From NCBI RefSeq assembly GCF_006439395.2, contig NZ_CP083950.1, positions 4,825,001 through 4,889,000 of the forward strand: DNA of 64,000 nt. Direction: 5' to 3'. The stretch is from Mesorhizobium sp. B4-1-4 (lineage in GTDB: Bacteria; Pseudomonadota; Alphaproteobacteria; Rhizobiales; Rhizobiaceae). The position numbers and the translations under genes are program-made. The notes beneath the pieces were generated by a model. The model ran no database searches, was not told where the DNA came from, and saw only the letters and a list, made by a program, of their open reading frames with translations. Below are positions 27,568 to 36,713 of the stretch, one piece after another (positions within the stretch are counted from its first letter, which is position 1; the number at the start of each line of letters is the position of its first letter).

Positions 27568-28770
27568 CTACGCCTGCGCCCGCCCCGCTTCAGCTGGCAT
27601 CGTCCGCGTCTTCCGCCGCTCCGCCCAATCCTCCAGCCAGTCGCGGCTTTGCATCTCGATAAGCCTTGACGCCGTGCGTTCGAACTCGAACACCTCGACG
27701 CCGCGCTTGGCCACGTAAAGCTCTTGCGGCGGCGCCTCGGCGCTCACCACCAGCCGGACATGGTGGTCGTAGAGCGTGTCGATCAAGAGGATGAAGCGCT
27801 TGGCTTCGTTGCGCTTGCCTTCCCCCAGCACCGGCACGTGATCGATGAAGACGGTCGAGAAGCGCCCGGCAATGGCCAGGAAATCGCGCGCGCCGAGCGG
27901 TTTTTCGCAGAGGTCGGCGAAGGAAAACCGCGCCGCGTCGCCGGCGGCGGCCGGCACCAGCACCTGCCGACCCTTCAGCGCAAGCGATGTCGCCGCCGTC
28001 GGCGCGCCGCGCGTCATCGTCCGCCAGGCCTCGTCGAGCGCCCGGTCGGCCGCGGCATTGGCTGGCGTGACATAGACCGGCGTGCGGGCAAGCTTTTCCA
28101 GTCGATAGTCCTTGTCGCTGTCGAGCGACAGCACCTGCGCGTGCCGTTCCAGAATGCCAATGAAGGGCAGGAAGAGCTGGCGGTTGAGCCCGTCGCTGTA
28201 GAGGTCTTCCGGCGCCACGTTCGAGGTGGCGACCAACACCACGCCATTGGTGAACAGCGCCGAAAAGAGCCTGGACAGGATCATCGCGTCAGCGATGTCG
28301 GTGACCGAGAACTCGTCGAAGCACAGCACCCAGGCCTGCTCGGCGAGCGCCTTGGCCACGGGCGGGATCGGATCGTCTTCCCTGACGTCGCCGTTCTTGC
28401 GCGCCTGCCGGTGCTTCTGGATGCGGTCCTGCACCTCGGCCATGAAGTCGTTGAAATGGACGCGGCGCTTGCGCCTGACCGGCACCAGCTCGAAGAACAT
28501 GTCCATCAGCATGGTCTTGCCGCGGCCGACACCGCCATGGATGTAGAGGCCCTTGACGGCCGCATGCGTCTCGCGCTTGCGGGCAAACAGCCAGCCCAGC
28601 GCACTGGATTTTTGCGCCAGCCGCTTGGCCGAGATCTCGTCGATCAATCGGTCGAGCGCGGCGGCGATTCTCTCTTGCGCCGCATCGCGCCCGATCACGC
28701 CGGTTTCCACCAGATGGTCGTAGCGCTGCCTGACGGTCACATGGGTCTGGAGGCCGTCACGCAGATGCAT
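27568..28770 (-). CDS. zapE: Cell-division ATPase ZapE (AFG1-like)
   Basis: A 400-residue AFG1/ZapE-type AAA+ ATPase; in E. coli ZapE acts at the Z-ring under stress. Walker A is GGVGRGKTMLMDMFF (about residue 80), Walker B LCFDEFSVTDIADAM (about 150). The conserved RRVHFNDFMAEVQDRIQKH lies between them. Length and motif order fit the family. It stands upstream of mdh in the same orientation, an arrangement seen in other Rhizobiales, but a pseudogene and a repeat lie between them here. Confidence 0.93.
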   Translation of the reverse strand: MHLRDGLQTHVTVRQRYDHLVETGVIGRDAAQERIAAALDRLIDEISAKRLAQKSSALGWLFARKRETHAAVKGLYIHGGVGRGKTMLMDMFFELVPVRRKRRVHFNDFMAEVQDRIQKHRQARKNGDVREDDPIPPVAKALAEQAWVLCFDEFSVTDIADAMILSRLFSALFTNGVVLVATSNVAPEDLYSDGLNRQLFLPFIGILERHAQVLSLDSDKDYRLEKLARTPVYVTPANAAADRALDEAWRTMTRGAPTAATSLALKGRQVLVPAAAGDAARFSFADLCEKPLGARDFLAIAGRFSTVFIDHVPVLGEGKRNEAKRFILLIDTLYDHHVRLVVSAEAPPQELYVAKRGVEVFEFERTASRLIEMQSRDWLEDWAERRKTRTMPAEAGRAQA

Positions 28771-28817
28771 CGGTCACGTCATTTGTTCAGAGCAGGATGC
28801 TCCGGGGAGGACTAAGT

Positions 28818-28954
28818 GTGTTGAGATTCAGGTCAGGCCGAGCCGAGAATGTCGGCTTTCGAGAACCGGAGCGGAGCGTACTTTTGGGGTACGTGAGCAC
28901 CGGAAGCGCAGAAAGCCGCCGTTCGCAGGCCGGCATCACCTGAATATCGGCACA
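28818..28954. repeat. Nested palindrome of about 137 bp
   Basis: An imperfect long inverted repeat: ATTCAGGT at 28826-28833 pairs with ACCTGAAT at 28938-28945; CGGCTTTC at 28853-28860 pairs with GAAAGCCG at 28911-28918; GTAC pairs with GTAC around the TTTTGGG centre near 28885. It lies between zapE and omp19. It has a mobile, miniature-element look, but only one copy is in this window. Confidence 0.7.
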
Positions 28955-28959
28955 TCTAG

Positions 28960-29499
28960 CTACCTTGTAAGCGAAATCGGCTGCCCGTTGGAAGTCTGGC
29001 CGTCGAATTTCGAGCCGCCGGAAGAATAGAGCCGCGCCAGCGAGCCGCCATTCTCGTCATAAAGCGTCAGCTGCTTGCCGGTGACGTTCCACGACTTGAT
29101 GCCGTCGATCGGCGCCGGACAGTGCAGCGGCCCGGCGCGGAAGCCGGCGCCGAACTTGGTCTGCGGCGTCGCGATCTTGCAGCTCTGGCCGGAAACGCTG
29201 GCATTCCACACGCCCGCGACGCTTGCCGCGCTAAGGTCCGCGGCACCGGCCGGCGCCGAGCCGTCCGGCGGCAGCGAAGCCACTTGCGTGTTCTGCGGCG
29301 CGGTCGGGAACTGCGACGGGTCGGTGGTGCCGGGCGAAGCCGGCGGCGGCAATTGGTTGGAGGTCACCTGGCCGGAAGGCGCCGGCTGCAGCGGCGCCGG
29401 CTGCTGTTCGTCCATCGACGAGAATCGCGAGGTCGTACAGCCGCTTGCAAAAAGCGCAGCCAAGGATACGGCCACCAGGCCGCTTTTCGAAAAATTCAT
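28960..29499 (-). CDS. omp19: Omp19-type outer-membrane lipoprotein (protease inhibitor)
   Basis: A 179-residue lipoprotein. The start at MNFSKSGLVAVSLAALFASGC is followed by a lipobox with Cys at residue 21. A Pro/Gln-rich linker (about 22-85) precedes a C-terminal inhibitor (Inh/AprI-like) domain: VAGVWNASVSGQSCKIATP, GPLHCPAPIDGIKSWNV and LTLYDENGGSLARLYSSG. Brucella Omp19 of similar size inhibits host proteases; whether the same holds here is unknown. The two domain cysteines probably form a disulfide. It is a single gene. Confidence 0.9.
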   Translation of the reverse strand: MNFSKSGLVAVSLAALFASGCTTSRFSSMDEQQPAPLQPAPSGQVTSNQLPPPASPGTTDPSQFPTAPQNTQVASLPPDGSAPAGAADLSAASVAGVWNASVSGQSCKIATPQTKFGAGFRAGPLHCPAPIDGIKSWNVTGKQLTLYDENGGSLARLYSSGGSKFDGQTSNGQPISLTR

Positions 29500-29831
29500 T
29501 ACAACCTCCGTCGGATCCGGCTGGGGGGAACGCCGTCCGCGCAATCTCACCCCCACCAAAATGGAGAAGGTGGCGAAATTTCAACCCGATATGGTTAAAA
29601 TAGGGTTTGCAGCAGGATTTGTTGCAGATTTATCACACAATGCGTCTCGCCAAAAATGCGCAGCGATTTTGGGACTACGGCATGCGTCAAATGATCCAAG
29701 CGACGTATGGCCAGTTGGCAGCCCGAAGTAGCCAAGGTGCCGCCCTGACCGATGGCATTCGGCCGGCAAACGCTTGCGCCAGGCGAGGCAGGGCCTATGT
29801 CAGGGAAACGAACCCCGCCCGGAGCAAAAAC

Positions 29832-30836
29832 TTGATCGCGAGAAAGAGAGCCGCCAATCGCTACTACAGCGGCCCTCCCAGCGACCATTTCGACGGCATC
29901 TTGTTCTTCAATCCCGATGGCAAGCCGCCTGGCCGCTTTGCCGATCTCCTGAAATGGAAGCTGAATGGCCGGCGCTCGAAATGGCCGGCGGCGCAGCCGA
30001 GCCCGTTTCAGCGGGCAAGGCCGGCTGCACGGGTGGAAGGCTCCGATCTGAAGGTTACCATGGTCGGCCATTCCACATTGCTGATCCAAACGGCTGGCCT
30101 GAACATCCTCACCGATCCGGTCTGGTCGCAGCGCTCGTCGCCGTTTTCCTTTGCCGGTCCCAAACGCGTCAGTCCGCCAGGCATCGCTTTCGCCGACCTG
30201 CCGCCGATCGACCTCGTGCTGGTCAGCCACAACCATTACGACCATCTCGACCTCGCCACGCTGAAGCGGCTGAAGGAAAAGCACGACCCGCTGGTGATGA
30301 CACCGCTCGGCAACGACACCATCATCAACGCCGCCGTGCCCGGCATGCGGCTGACGGCGCATGACTGGGGCGACAGGATCGCCGTTGGAGATGGCACCGC
30401 CATCCACGTCGAGCCCGCGCATCACTGGTCGGCGCGCGGCGCCCGCGACCGGCGTATGGCGCTGTGGGCCGGCTTCGTCATCGAGACAACAGGGGGAAAG
30501 ATCTATTTCGCCGGCGACACCGGCTTCCATGAAGGCATTAACTACCGGCTGATCGCCGGGAAGCATGGCGGCTTCCGCTTCGCCATCCTGCCGATCGGCG
30601 CCTATGAGCCGCGCTGGTTCATGGCGCCGCAGCACCAGAACCCGGAGGAGGCGGTGCAAGGCATGCTTTTGTGCAACGCCGCCTTGGCCGCGGGTTGCCA
30701 CTGGGGCACCTTTCAGCTCACCGACGAGCCGTTCGACGAGCCGGTTCGCAAGCTGGCCGAAGCACTGGACGATCAAGGCATCTCGCGGGAGCGCTTTCGC
30801 GCCTTGCGGCCCGGCGAGGTCTGGGACGTGCCTTGA
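29832..30836 (+). CDS. Metallo-beta-lactamase-fold hydrolase (UlaG/NAPE-PLD type)
   Basis: A cytoplasmic metallo-hydrolase of about 334 residues. The metal motif is LVSHNHYDHLDL (HxHxDH), preceded by KVTMVGHSTLLIQTAG and NILTDPVWSQRSSP; later ligands are in HVEPAHHWSARG and YFAGDTGFHEG, with a final CHWGTFQLTDEP. This pattern fits the RomA/NAPE-PLD-like group. The start is uncertain: a TTG at 29832 with GGAG eight bases upstream gives the family N-terminus IARKRAANRYYSGPPSDHFDG; an in-frame ATG at 29607 adds 75 residues that do not look conserved. Confidence 0.85.
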   Translation: MIARKRAANRYYSGPPSDHFDGILFFNPDGKPPGRFADLLKWKLNGRRSKWPAAQPSPFQRARPAARVEGSDLKVTMVGHSTLLIQTAGLNILTDPVWSQRSSPFSFAGPKRVSPPGIAFADLPPIDLVLVSHNHYDHLDLATLKRLKEKHDPLVMTPLGNDTIINAAVPGMRLTAHDWGDRIAVGDGTAIHVEPAHHWSARGARDRRMALWAGFVIETTGGKIYFAGDTGFHEGINYRLIAGKHGGFRFAILPIGAYEPRWFMAPQHQNPEEAVQGMLLCNAALAAGCHWGTFQLTDEPFDEPVRKLAEALDDQGISRERFRALRPGEVWDVP

Positions 30837-30912
30837 GGCGCATCGCGATTGCCATTTACGCCGTGGCTGTTTTGCCCCACGATGCCGGCTCAAAGGAACG
30901 GAGAGGCGTCTC

Positions 30913-31479
30913 GTGAAAACAATCCTGGCAGCCCTGCTCGCCACCGCCATCTGCACGCCGGCGGCTTTCGCGGGCGAAATCGGCGACCGGGCCGCCGAGG
31001 CCGACAAGTTGCTCCAGTCGGGGGATGGCTCCGGCGCGATGGAAAAATTCAACAGCGCCGAGGAAGCCTTCTGGAAGGCGATGCCGCTTGACGTGCTGAA
31101 CGTCAAGCAGGTGGACAGCGCCACCGGCTTCGGCATCTACAGCGAGCGCGCCAATCACATCTACAAGCCCGGCGAGAAGATCGTCCTGTACATGGAACCC
31201 GTCGGCTATGGTTATGGCTCGGATGGGCTCAGCAACAGCTCCATTGCGCTTTCGGTCGACATCACCGTCGTCTCCGCAGCGGGACAAACGCTCGGCACGA
31301 TGGAGAAGGTTGGCCGTGTGCAAGTCGCATCGCGCTCGCACAACCGCGAGCTGTTCTTCAAGCTGGACCTCTCGCTCGACGGCCTGCCGCCCGGCAAATA
31401 TCGCTGCGACTTCCTCATGCATGACGAGAATTCGGCCAAGACGGCGCCGTTCAGCACCGATATCGAGATCGCCGGCTAA
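30913..31479 (+). CDS. Exported conserved hypothetical protein
   Basis: A 188-residue protein with a signal peptide (VKTILAALLATAICTPAAFA, cleaved near residue 20). The start is GTG, with GGAGAG upstream. The mature part begins with a helical AAEADKLLQSGDGSGAMEKF repeat-like helix pair, followed by a beta-rich domain (IVLYMEPVGYGYG, LFFKLDLSLDGLPPGKYRC). I recognise it only as a type seen in Rhizobiales. It lies 76 bases after the metallo-hydrolase. Confidence 0.75.
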   Translation: MKTILAALLATAICTPAAFAGEIGDRAAEADKLLQSGDGSGAMEKFNSAEEAFWKAMPLDVLNVKQVDSATGFGIYSERANHIYKPGEKIVLYMEPVGYGYGSDGLSNSSIALSVDITVVSAAGQTLGTMEKVGRVQVASRSHNRELFFKLDLSLDGLPPGKYRCDFLMHDENSAKTAPFSTDIEIAG

Positions 31480-31554
31480 TTTCGTAGCCTGGAACCCAAA
31501 TGCCATGGGGACGTTTTCAAACGGTTTCAAAAATCCGACGTCTGAGGCATCCCC

Positions 31555-31716
31555 ATGATCAAATGGATCATCATTCTTCTCATAATCGCCGCCGCGGCGA
31601 GCCTGCTCGGCATGCCGGCGCTCGCGGGAGCCGCGGCCACCGGCGCGCGCGTCCTCATCGGCATCGTTCTGATCATCTTCCTGCTGGTGGTGCTTGGCAT
31701 CTTCGCGGTGACGTAG
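31555..31716 (+). CDS. DUF1328 small membrane protein
   Basis: A 53-residue gene: MIKWIIILLIIAAAASLLG, then an Ala/Gly turn and a second helix VLIGIVLIIFLLVVLG ending in IFAVT. Two hydrophobic helices of this form are the UPF0391/DUF1328 family. It lies between the exported hypothetical gene and dapF. Function unknown; family members are often linked to envelope or stress response. Confidence 0.85.
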   Translation: MIKWIIILLIIAAAASLLGMPALAGAAATGARVLIGIVLIIFLLVVLGIFAVT

Positions 31717-31796
31717 GGCCGGCGCCTTCAGCGCGGCTGAACACGCCGGCAGACTGGTAATTCCCGCCCGTTTCCGCCATATAGCGCCAAACGGAT

Positions 31797-32699
31797 ATGG
31801 AACGACCGCAAGAAATGGCAGGTATCGCCCCCTTCGCCAAGATGAACGGCATCGGCAACGAGATCATCGTCGCCGATATGCGCGGCCGTGCCGACCGGGT
31901 GACGGCGGCGGCGGCGATCGCGCTCAACGCCGATCCCGCGACCCGCTTCGACCAGATCATGGCGATCCATGACGCGAAGACGCCGGGCACGGCCTACTAT
32001 GTCGACATCCTGAATTCCGACGGCTCGGGCGCGCAGGCTTGCGGCAATGGCATGCGTTGCGTCGTTCAGGCGCTTGCCGCCGAGACCGGCCGGAAGACGT
32101 TCACCTTCGAGACCCGCGCCGGCATTCTCAATGCGGAAGAGCATGTCGACGGCTTGATCTCGGTCGATATGGGCACGCCGCGTTTCGGCTGGCAGGAAAT
32201 TCCGCTCGCGGAAGAATTCCGCGACACCCGCATGATAGAATTGCAGATCGGGCCGATCGACGCGCCTGTGCTGCATTCGCCCTCCGCCGTCTCGATGGGC
32301 AACCCGCACGCCATCTTCTGGGTCGACCGCGACGTCTGGTCCTATGAACTCGAGCGCTTCGGCCCGCTGCTCGAAAACCACCCGATCTTCCCAGAGCGCG
32401 CCAATATCACCATCGCGCAGGTGACGTCGCCCGAAACCATGGTCATCCGCACCTGGGAGCGCGGCGCCGGCCTGACCAAGGCCTGCGGCTCGGCGGCTTG
32501 CGCTGCCGTGGTGGCGGCGGTCCGCACCAGGCGGACCGGGCGCAGCGTCAGCCTTTTAACACCCGGCGGCGGCACGCTGAAGGTCGAATGGCGCGACGAC
32601 GACCACGTCATCCTGACCGGTGCGGCCGAATGGGAGTTTTCCGGCAGCTTCGATCCATCCAACGGCACCTGGGCCCGCGACACCGAAAGCGCGGCCTGA
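31797..32699 (+). CDS. dapF: Diaminopimelate epimerase
   Basis: DapF converts LL- to meso-diaminopimelate for lysine and peptidoglycan. The two catalytic cysteines are in GAQACGNGMRCV and in TKACGSAACAAV, and the fold is a tandem of two alike halves. With the first ATG the protein is 300 residues; a start at MAGIAPFAKMNG (31815) gives 294 and fits the family better, but neither has a strong ribosome site. The stop overlaps the mtaB start by one base (TGATG), so the two are coupled. Confidence 0.95.
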   Translation: MERPQEMAGIAPFAKMNGIGNEIIVADMRGRADRVTAAAAIALNADPATRFDQIMAIHDAKTPGTAYYVDILNSDGSGAQACGNGMRCVVQALAAETGRKTFTFETRAGILNAEEHVDGLISVDMGTPRFGWQEIPLAEEFRDTRMIELQIGPIDAPVLHSPSAVSMGNPHAIFWVDRDVWSYELERFGPLLENHPIFPERANITIAQVTSPETMVIRTWERGAGLTKACGSAACAAVVAAVRTRRTGRSVSLLTPGGGTLKVEWRDDDHVILTGAAEWEFSGSFDPSNGTWARDTESAA

Positions 32700-34042
32700 T
32701 GTCGGCTCTGTCCAAGAGCCCTGTCTTCGAGGGCCCCCTCTCCGAGGCTCCCCGTTCCAATGGCATTGACGTGGTGACCTTCGGCTGCCGCCTGAACACC
32801 TATGAGTCCGAGGTGATGCGGCGCGAGGCCGAAAGCGCCGGCCTTGGCACGCTGGCCGGCGGCGCCGTGATCTTCAACACCTGCGCCGTCACCGGCGAGG
32901 CGGTCCGCCAGGCTAAGCAGGCGATCCGCAAGGCGCGCCGCGACAACCCTCGCGCGCGCATCGTCGTCACCGGCTGTGCCGCGCAGACCGCGCCACAGGA
33001 TTTCACGGCCATGGACGAGGTCGATCTCGTTCTCGGCAATGAGGAGAAGCTGAAGGCGAACTCCTACCGTGCGCTGCCGGATTTCGGCGTCAACGACACC
33101 GAGAAGGCCCGCGTCAACGACATTTTTTCGGTGCGCGAGACCGCCGGCCATATGGTCGACGCCATCGAGGGCCGGGCACGCGCCTTCGTCCAGGTGCAGA
33201 ATGGCTGCGACCATCGCTGCACCTTCTGCATCATTCCCTATGGCCGCGGCAATTCGCGCTCGGTGCCGATGGGCGCTGTCGTCGAGCAGGTCAAGCGGCT
33301 TGCCGGCAACGGCTATGCCGAGGTCGTTTTGACCGGCGTCGACATGACGTCTTTCGGCGCCGACCTGCCGGGCGCGCCGAAGCTCGGCAAACTGGTGAAA
33401 ACCATCCTGAAGCAGCTGCCCGACGTGAAGCGCCTGCGGCTGTCCTCGATCGATTCGATCGAGGCCGACGACGAATTGCTCGACGCCATCGCCACCGAGC
33501 CCCGGCTGATGCCGCATCTGCACCTGTCGCTGCAGTCGGGCGACGACATGATCCTGAAGCGCATGAAGCGCCGCCACAGCAGAGACCAGTCGATCCGCTT
33601 CTGCGAGGATGTGCGCAAGCTGCGCAAGGACATTGTCTTCGGCGCCGACATCATCGCCGGCTTCCCGACCGAGACCGACGACATGTTCGAGAACTCGATA
33701 AGGATCGTCGCGGAGTGCGGCCTGACCCATCTCCACGTCTTCCCGTTCAGCCCGCGCGAAGGCACGCCCGCCGCGCGCATGCCGCAAGTGCGCCGCGAAG
33801 TGGTCAAGCAGCGCGCCGCACGGCTGCGCGCCGCCGGCGAGGCGGCCTATCGGCGCCATCTGGCCTCGCTTGCCGGAACACGCCAGTCGATCCTGATCGA
33901 ACGCGATGGCCTTGGCCGCACCGAGGGTTTTACACTTGCCGCACTGGGCACAGGCGCGCCGGGCGAAATCATCAAGGCCGAGATATCGGGCCATGATGGC
34001 GCTCGCCTGATCGCCGCGCCCCTTGCCGCCCGCGCTGCCTGA
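32699..34042 (+). CDS. mtaB: tRNA t6A37 methylthiotransferase
   Basis: A radical-SAM enzyme that turns t6A into ms2t6A at position 37 of tRNAs reading ANN codons. The 447-residue protein has the N-terminal MTTase domain with cysteines in FGCRLNTYES, FNTCAVTGEAV and VTGCAAQ; the radical-SAM cluster in CDHRCTFCIIPYGRG; and a short C-terminal TRAM-like domain. A conserved LRLSSIDSIEADDELL segment fits MtaB rather than MiaB. It is coupled to dapF and followed 13 bases later by ftsY. Confidence 0.95.
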   Translation: MSALSKSPVFEGPLSEAPRSNGIDVVTFGCRLNTYESEVMRREAESAGLGTLAGGAVIFNTCAVTGEAVRQAKQAIRKARRDNPRARIVVTGCAAQTAPQDFTAMDEVDLVLGNEEKLKANSYRALPDFGVNDTEKARVNDIFSVRETAGHMVDAIEGRARAFVQVQNGCDHRCTFCIIPYGRGNSRSVPMGAVVEQVKRLAGNGYAEVVLTGVDMTSFGADLPGAPKLGKLVKTILKQLPDVKRLRLSSIDSIEADDELLDAIATEPRLMPHLHLSLQSGDDMILKRMKRRHSRDQSIRFCEDVRKLRKDIVFGADIIAGFPTETDDMFENSIRIVAECGLTHLHVFPFSPREGTPAARMPQVRREVVKQRAARLRAAGEAAYRRHLASLAGTRQSILIERDGLGRTEGFTLAALGTGAPGEIIKAEISGHDGARLIAAPLAARAA

Positions 34043-34054
34043 GAAACGCAAAAC

Positions 34055-35970
34055 ATGGCTGGTTTTTTCAAGAAGATATTTTCGTTCGGCAAGAAAGAGG
34101 TTGTCGAGGAGCGGATCGACGAGACCGCCCCGCTGCCGCCGATCAAATGGGACGCGCTGGATGCGTTGAAGCCGGCGACCGAGCAGGCCGTTCCGGAATT
34201 TTTGAAGCGTGATGAACCAGAAGCAGCGCCTCACCCTCCCCCGATGGGGAGGGTCGACGCGAAGCGGCGGGGCGGGGTGGTAGCGCCGGCGTTGGCGCTG
34301 ATCACCCCCACCCCCGAGCCGCGCTCGGGACCTCCCCCATCGAGGGGGAGGTAAAGGACGCGTCCCCGCTGGCGCCTGTCGAGGAGCCGGCACCCGAGCC
34401 CATTCCGACTATCCCACCGGCGCCGGAGCCGACGGTTCCGTCCGAGCCCGAAATCCAGCCTGAGCCTGCTCCGGCCGAAGAACCGCAGCCGGTCGAACCC
34501 GCCCCGAAGCCACCGGCTCCCGAAATACCCGCCGAAGAGCCGGCGCCGCAAGAAACTCCCGACGTGCCGGTGGTGCCGGAACGCATTCCCGAACCTGCGC
34601 CACAGGAAATTCCTGAACGGCCAGGGATCGCGCCGGAACCGGAGGAACTGCCGGAGCCAGCGCCCGCCGAAGTGCCGGCACCGATCGAGACGCCGTCGGC
34701 GATCCCGTCCGCAAGGCTTCCCCCGGAAGTCAGCGCCGCCCCTCATCCGCCTGCCGGCACCTTCTCCCCGTATAAGGACGGGGAGAAGGAAGAGGCTTCG
34801 GCTCCGGCGCCCCACCCTCTCCTTGATGGGGAGGGTCGACGCGAAGCGGCGGGGTGGGGTGATAGCGCTGGCGCCGGTCACCCCCATCCCCGAGCTATGC
34901 TCGGGACCTCCCCCATCGAGGGGGAGGTAAAGGGCGCGCCTGTCTCAACCCTGCAGCCGGCATCGGAACCAAAACCCGCCCAGGGCAAGGTAACTGTCTC
35001 CAAAAGGGTCGAGCAGAAGGCAGAGCAACAGAAAGCGCCCGAGGCGGCGCCTCGGCGCTCCTGGTTCCAGCGCATGCGGGACGGGCTTGCCCGCTCGTCG
35101 CGCGAACTTACCGGCAACATCGCCGGCGTCTTCACCCGGCGCAAGCTTGACGAGGACACGCTGCAGGATCTGGAGGATGTGCTGATCCGCGCCGACCTCG
35201 GCATGGAGACCGCGCTGCGCGTCACCGATGCGCTGGCTTCCAGCCGCTACGGCAAGGATGTCTCCGACACCGAAGTCCGTGCCATCATGGCGGCCGAGGT
35301 GGAGAAGGTGCTGACCCACGTCGCCATGCCGCTCGAGCTCGATCTCAGTCACAAGCCGCATGTCATCCTGGTGGTCGGCGTCAACGGCACTGGCAAGACC
35401 ACCACCATCGGCAAGCTGGCGGCAAAGCTGACCGATGGCGGCCTGTCGGTGATGCTTGCCGCCGGCGACACGTTCCGCGCCGCGGCCATCGAGCAGCTGA
35501 AGATCTGGGGCGAGCGAACGAAATCGCCGGTGATCGCCTCGAAACTTGGCGCCGACGCCGCCGGCCTCGCCTATGACGCCTTCGAGAAGGCCAAGGAGGC
35601 GGGTTCAGACGTGCTGATCATCGACACCGCCGGCCGCCTGCAGAACAAGACCGAACTGATGGCCGAGCTGGAAAAGATCGTGCGCGTGCTCGGCAAGCTC
35701 GATCCCGAAGCACCGCACACCGTGTTGCAGACGGTCGACGCCACCACCGGCCAGAACGCGCTCAACCAGGTCGAGATCTTCCGCAATGTCGCTGGCGTCA
35801 ACGGCCTGGTGATGACCAAGCTGGACGGCACGGCGCGCGGCGGTATTCTGGTGGCGATCGCGGCAAAGCACAAATTGCCGGTCTATTTCATCGGCGTCGG
35901 CGAACAGGTCGACGACCTCGAACCTTTCTCGGCAAGCGAATTCGCCAGGGCGATCGCTGGAGTGGCTTGA
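34055..35970 (+). CDS. ftsY: SRP receptor FtsY, reading frame shifted inside a repeat insertion
   Basis: FtsY receives ribosome-SRP complexes at the membrane. The normal rhizobial N-terminus MAGFFKKIFSFGKKEVVEE begins at 34055, but that frame stops at 34354. The following frame is open from 34216 and carries the linker and the full NG domain: SRELTGNIAGVFTRRKL, G1 VGVNGTGKTTTIGKLAAKL, DTFRAAAIEQLK, DTAGRLQNKTEL and TKLDGTARGG. The change of frame falls in a 126-bp palindromic repeat (34232-34357). A second repeat block (34733-34933) is read in frame and adds about 65 residues. A protein made from an internal start in the second frame would still have a complete NG domain. Either a real insertion mutation or a base-calling error explains this. 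Confidence 0.85.
34232..34357. repeat. Family B repeat inside ftsY (copy 1)
   Basis: A 126-bp unit from CACCCTCCCCCGATGGGGAG to CGAGGGGGAGGTAAAGG, with hairpins CCCTCCCCCGATGGGGAGGG at the left, CCCGAGCCGCGCTCGGG near the right and a final CCTCCCCCATCGAGGGGGAGG. It has a second copy at 34813-34933 that is almost identical at both ends and differs by five bases in length. In the ftsY frame it supplies the stop at 34354. Confidence 0.85.
34733..34933. repeat. Half of a family A element joined to family B repeat (copy 2), inside ftsY
   Basis: From 34733 the sequence CGCCGCCCCTCATCCGCC with the hairpin TCTCCCCGTATAAGGACGGGGAGA is the left half of the family A type at 3871. It is followed at 34813-34933 by a second family B copy. 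Both are translated in the ftsY frame as low-complexity linker (PHPPAGTFSPYKDGEKEE and PHPLLDGEGRREAAGWG). Confidence 0.85.
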
Positions 35971-36027
35971 ACAGGCATGATGCCGGAAGGAGGCTTCCGG
36001 ATTGTATCGTGCGTAAGAAAGAGACCC

Positions 36028-36702
36028 ATGAACCCACCTATCCTCGAGCGCGATCCCTCCGATCCGCAGAAAGAGAAGAACGAAGGCGTCAATCCCGTGC
36101 TCAAGCTGGTGCTTGAACTCGGGCCGCTGATGGTCTTCTTCTTCGCCAATGCGCGTGGCGAATGGCTGACGCAGAAATTTCCGGTGCTGGCCGAATTCGG
36201 CGGGCCGATCTTTGTCGCCACCGGCTTGTTCATGGCGGCAACCGTCATCGCCCTTGCCGTCTCGTGGCTGCTCACCCGCACCTTGCCAATCATGCCGATG
36301 GTGTCGGGTGTCGTCGTCCTCATCTTCGGCGCGCTGACGCTCTACCTGCAGGACGACATCTTCATCAAGATGAAGCCGACCATCGTCAACACGTTGTTCG
36401 GCGGCGTGCTGCTCGGCGGCCTGTTCTTCGGCAAGTCGCTGCTCGGCTATGTCTTCGATTCGGCGTTCCGGCTCGATGCCGAAGGCTGGCGGAAACTGAC
36501 CTTCCGCTGGGGCCTGTTCTTCCTGTTCCTGGCCATCGTCAATGAAGTGGTCTGGCGCAACTTTTCCACCGACGCCTGGGTTACCTTCAAGGTCTGGGGG
36601 ATCATGCCGATCACGCTCCTGTTCACCTTCAGCCAGATGCCGCTGATCCTGCGCCATTCGCTGGACGACAAGGCAGGCGGCGAGGAGAAGGCCGGCAAAT
36701 AG
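36028..36702 (+). CDS. yciB: Septation protein A / intracellular septation inner-membrane protein
   Basis: A 224-residue membrane protein of the YciB/IspZ family, which links cell-envelope synthesis with division in enterobacteria. About five hydrophobic segments; family marks include LVLELGPLMVFFFANARG, LQDDIFIKMKPTIVNTLFG, GLFFGKSLLGYVFDSAF and WVTFKVWGIMPIT near the C-terminus. The start MNPPILERDPSD was chosen over an upstream ATG because it fits the family's short polar N-terminus. It follows ftsY by 57 bases in the same direction. Confidence 0.93.
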   Translation: MNPPILERDPSDPQKEKNEGVNPVLKLVLELGPLMVFFFANARGEWLTQKFPVLAEFGGPIFVATGLFMAATVIALAVSWLLTRTLPIMPMVSGVVVLIFGALTLYLQDDIFIKMKPTIVNTLFGGVLLGGLFFGKSLLGYVFDSAFRLDAEGWRKLTFRWGLFFLFLAIVNEVVWRNFSTDAWVTFKVWGIMPITLLFTFSQMPLILRHSLDDKAGGEEKAGK

Positions 36703-36713
36703 GGAGTAAAGGC

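Noticed and set aside
30565..30912. An N-terminal extension of the exported protein at 30913
   Set aside because: The extension lies in the metallo-hydrolase gene in another frame; a GTG with a ribosome site at 30913 gives a normal signal peptide.
34055..35970. Two separate genes (a short N-terminal ORF and an FtsY)
   Set aside because: The first ORF is the conserved FtsY N-terminus and lies in the expected place after mtaB; treating it as one interrupted gene is simpler.
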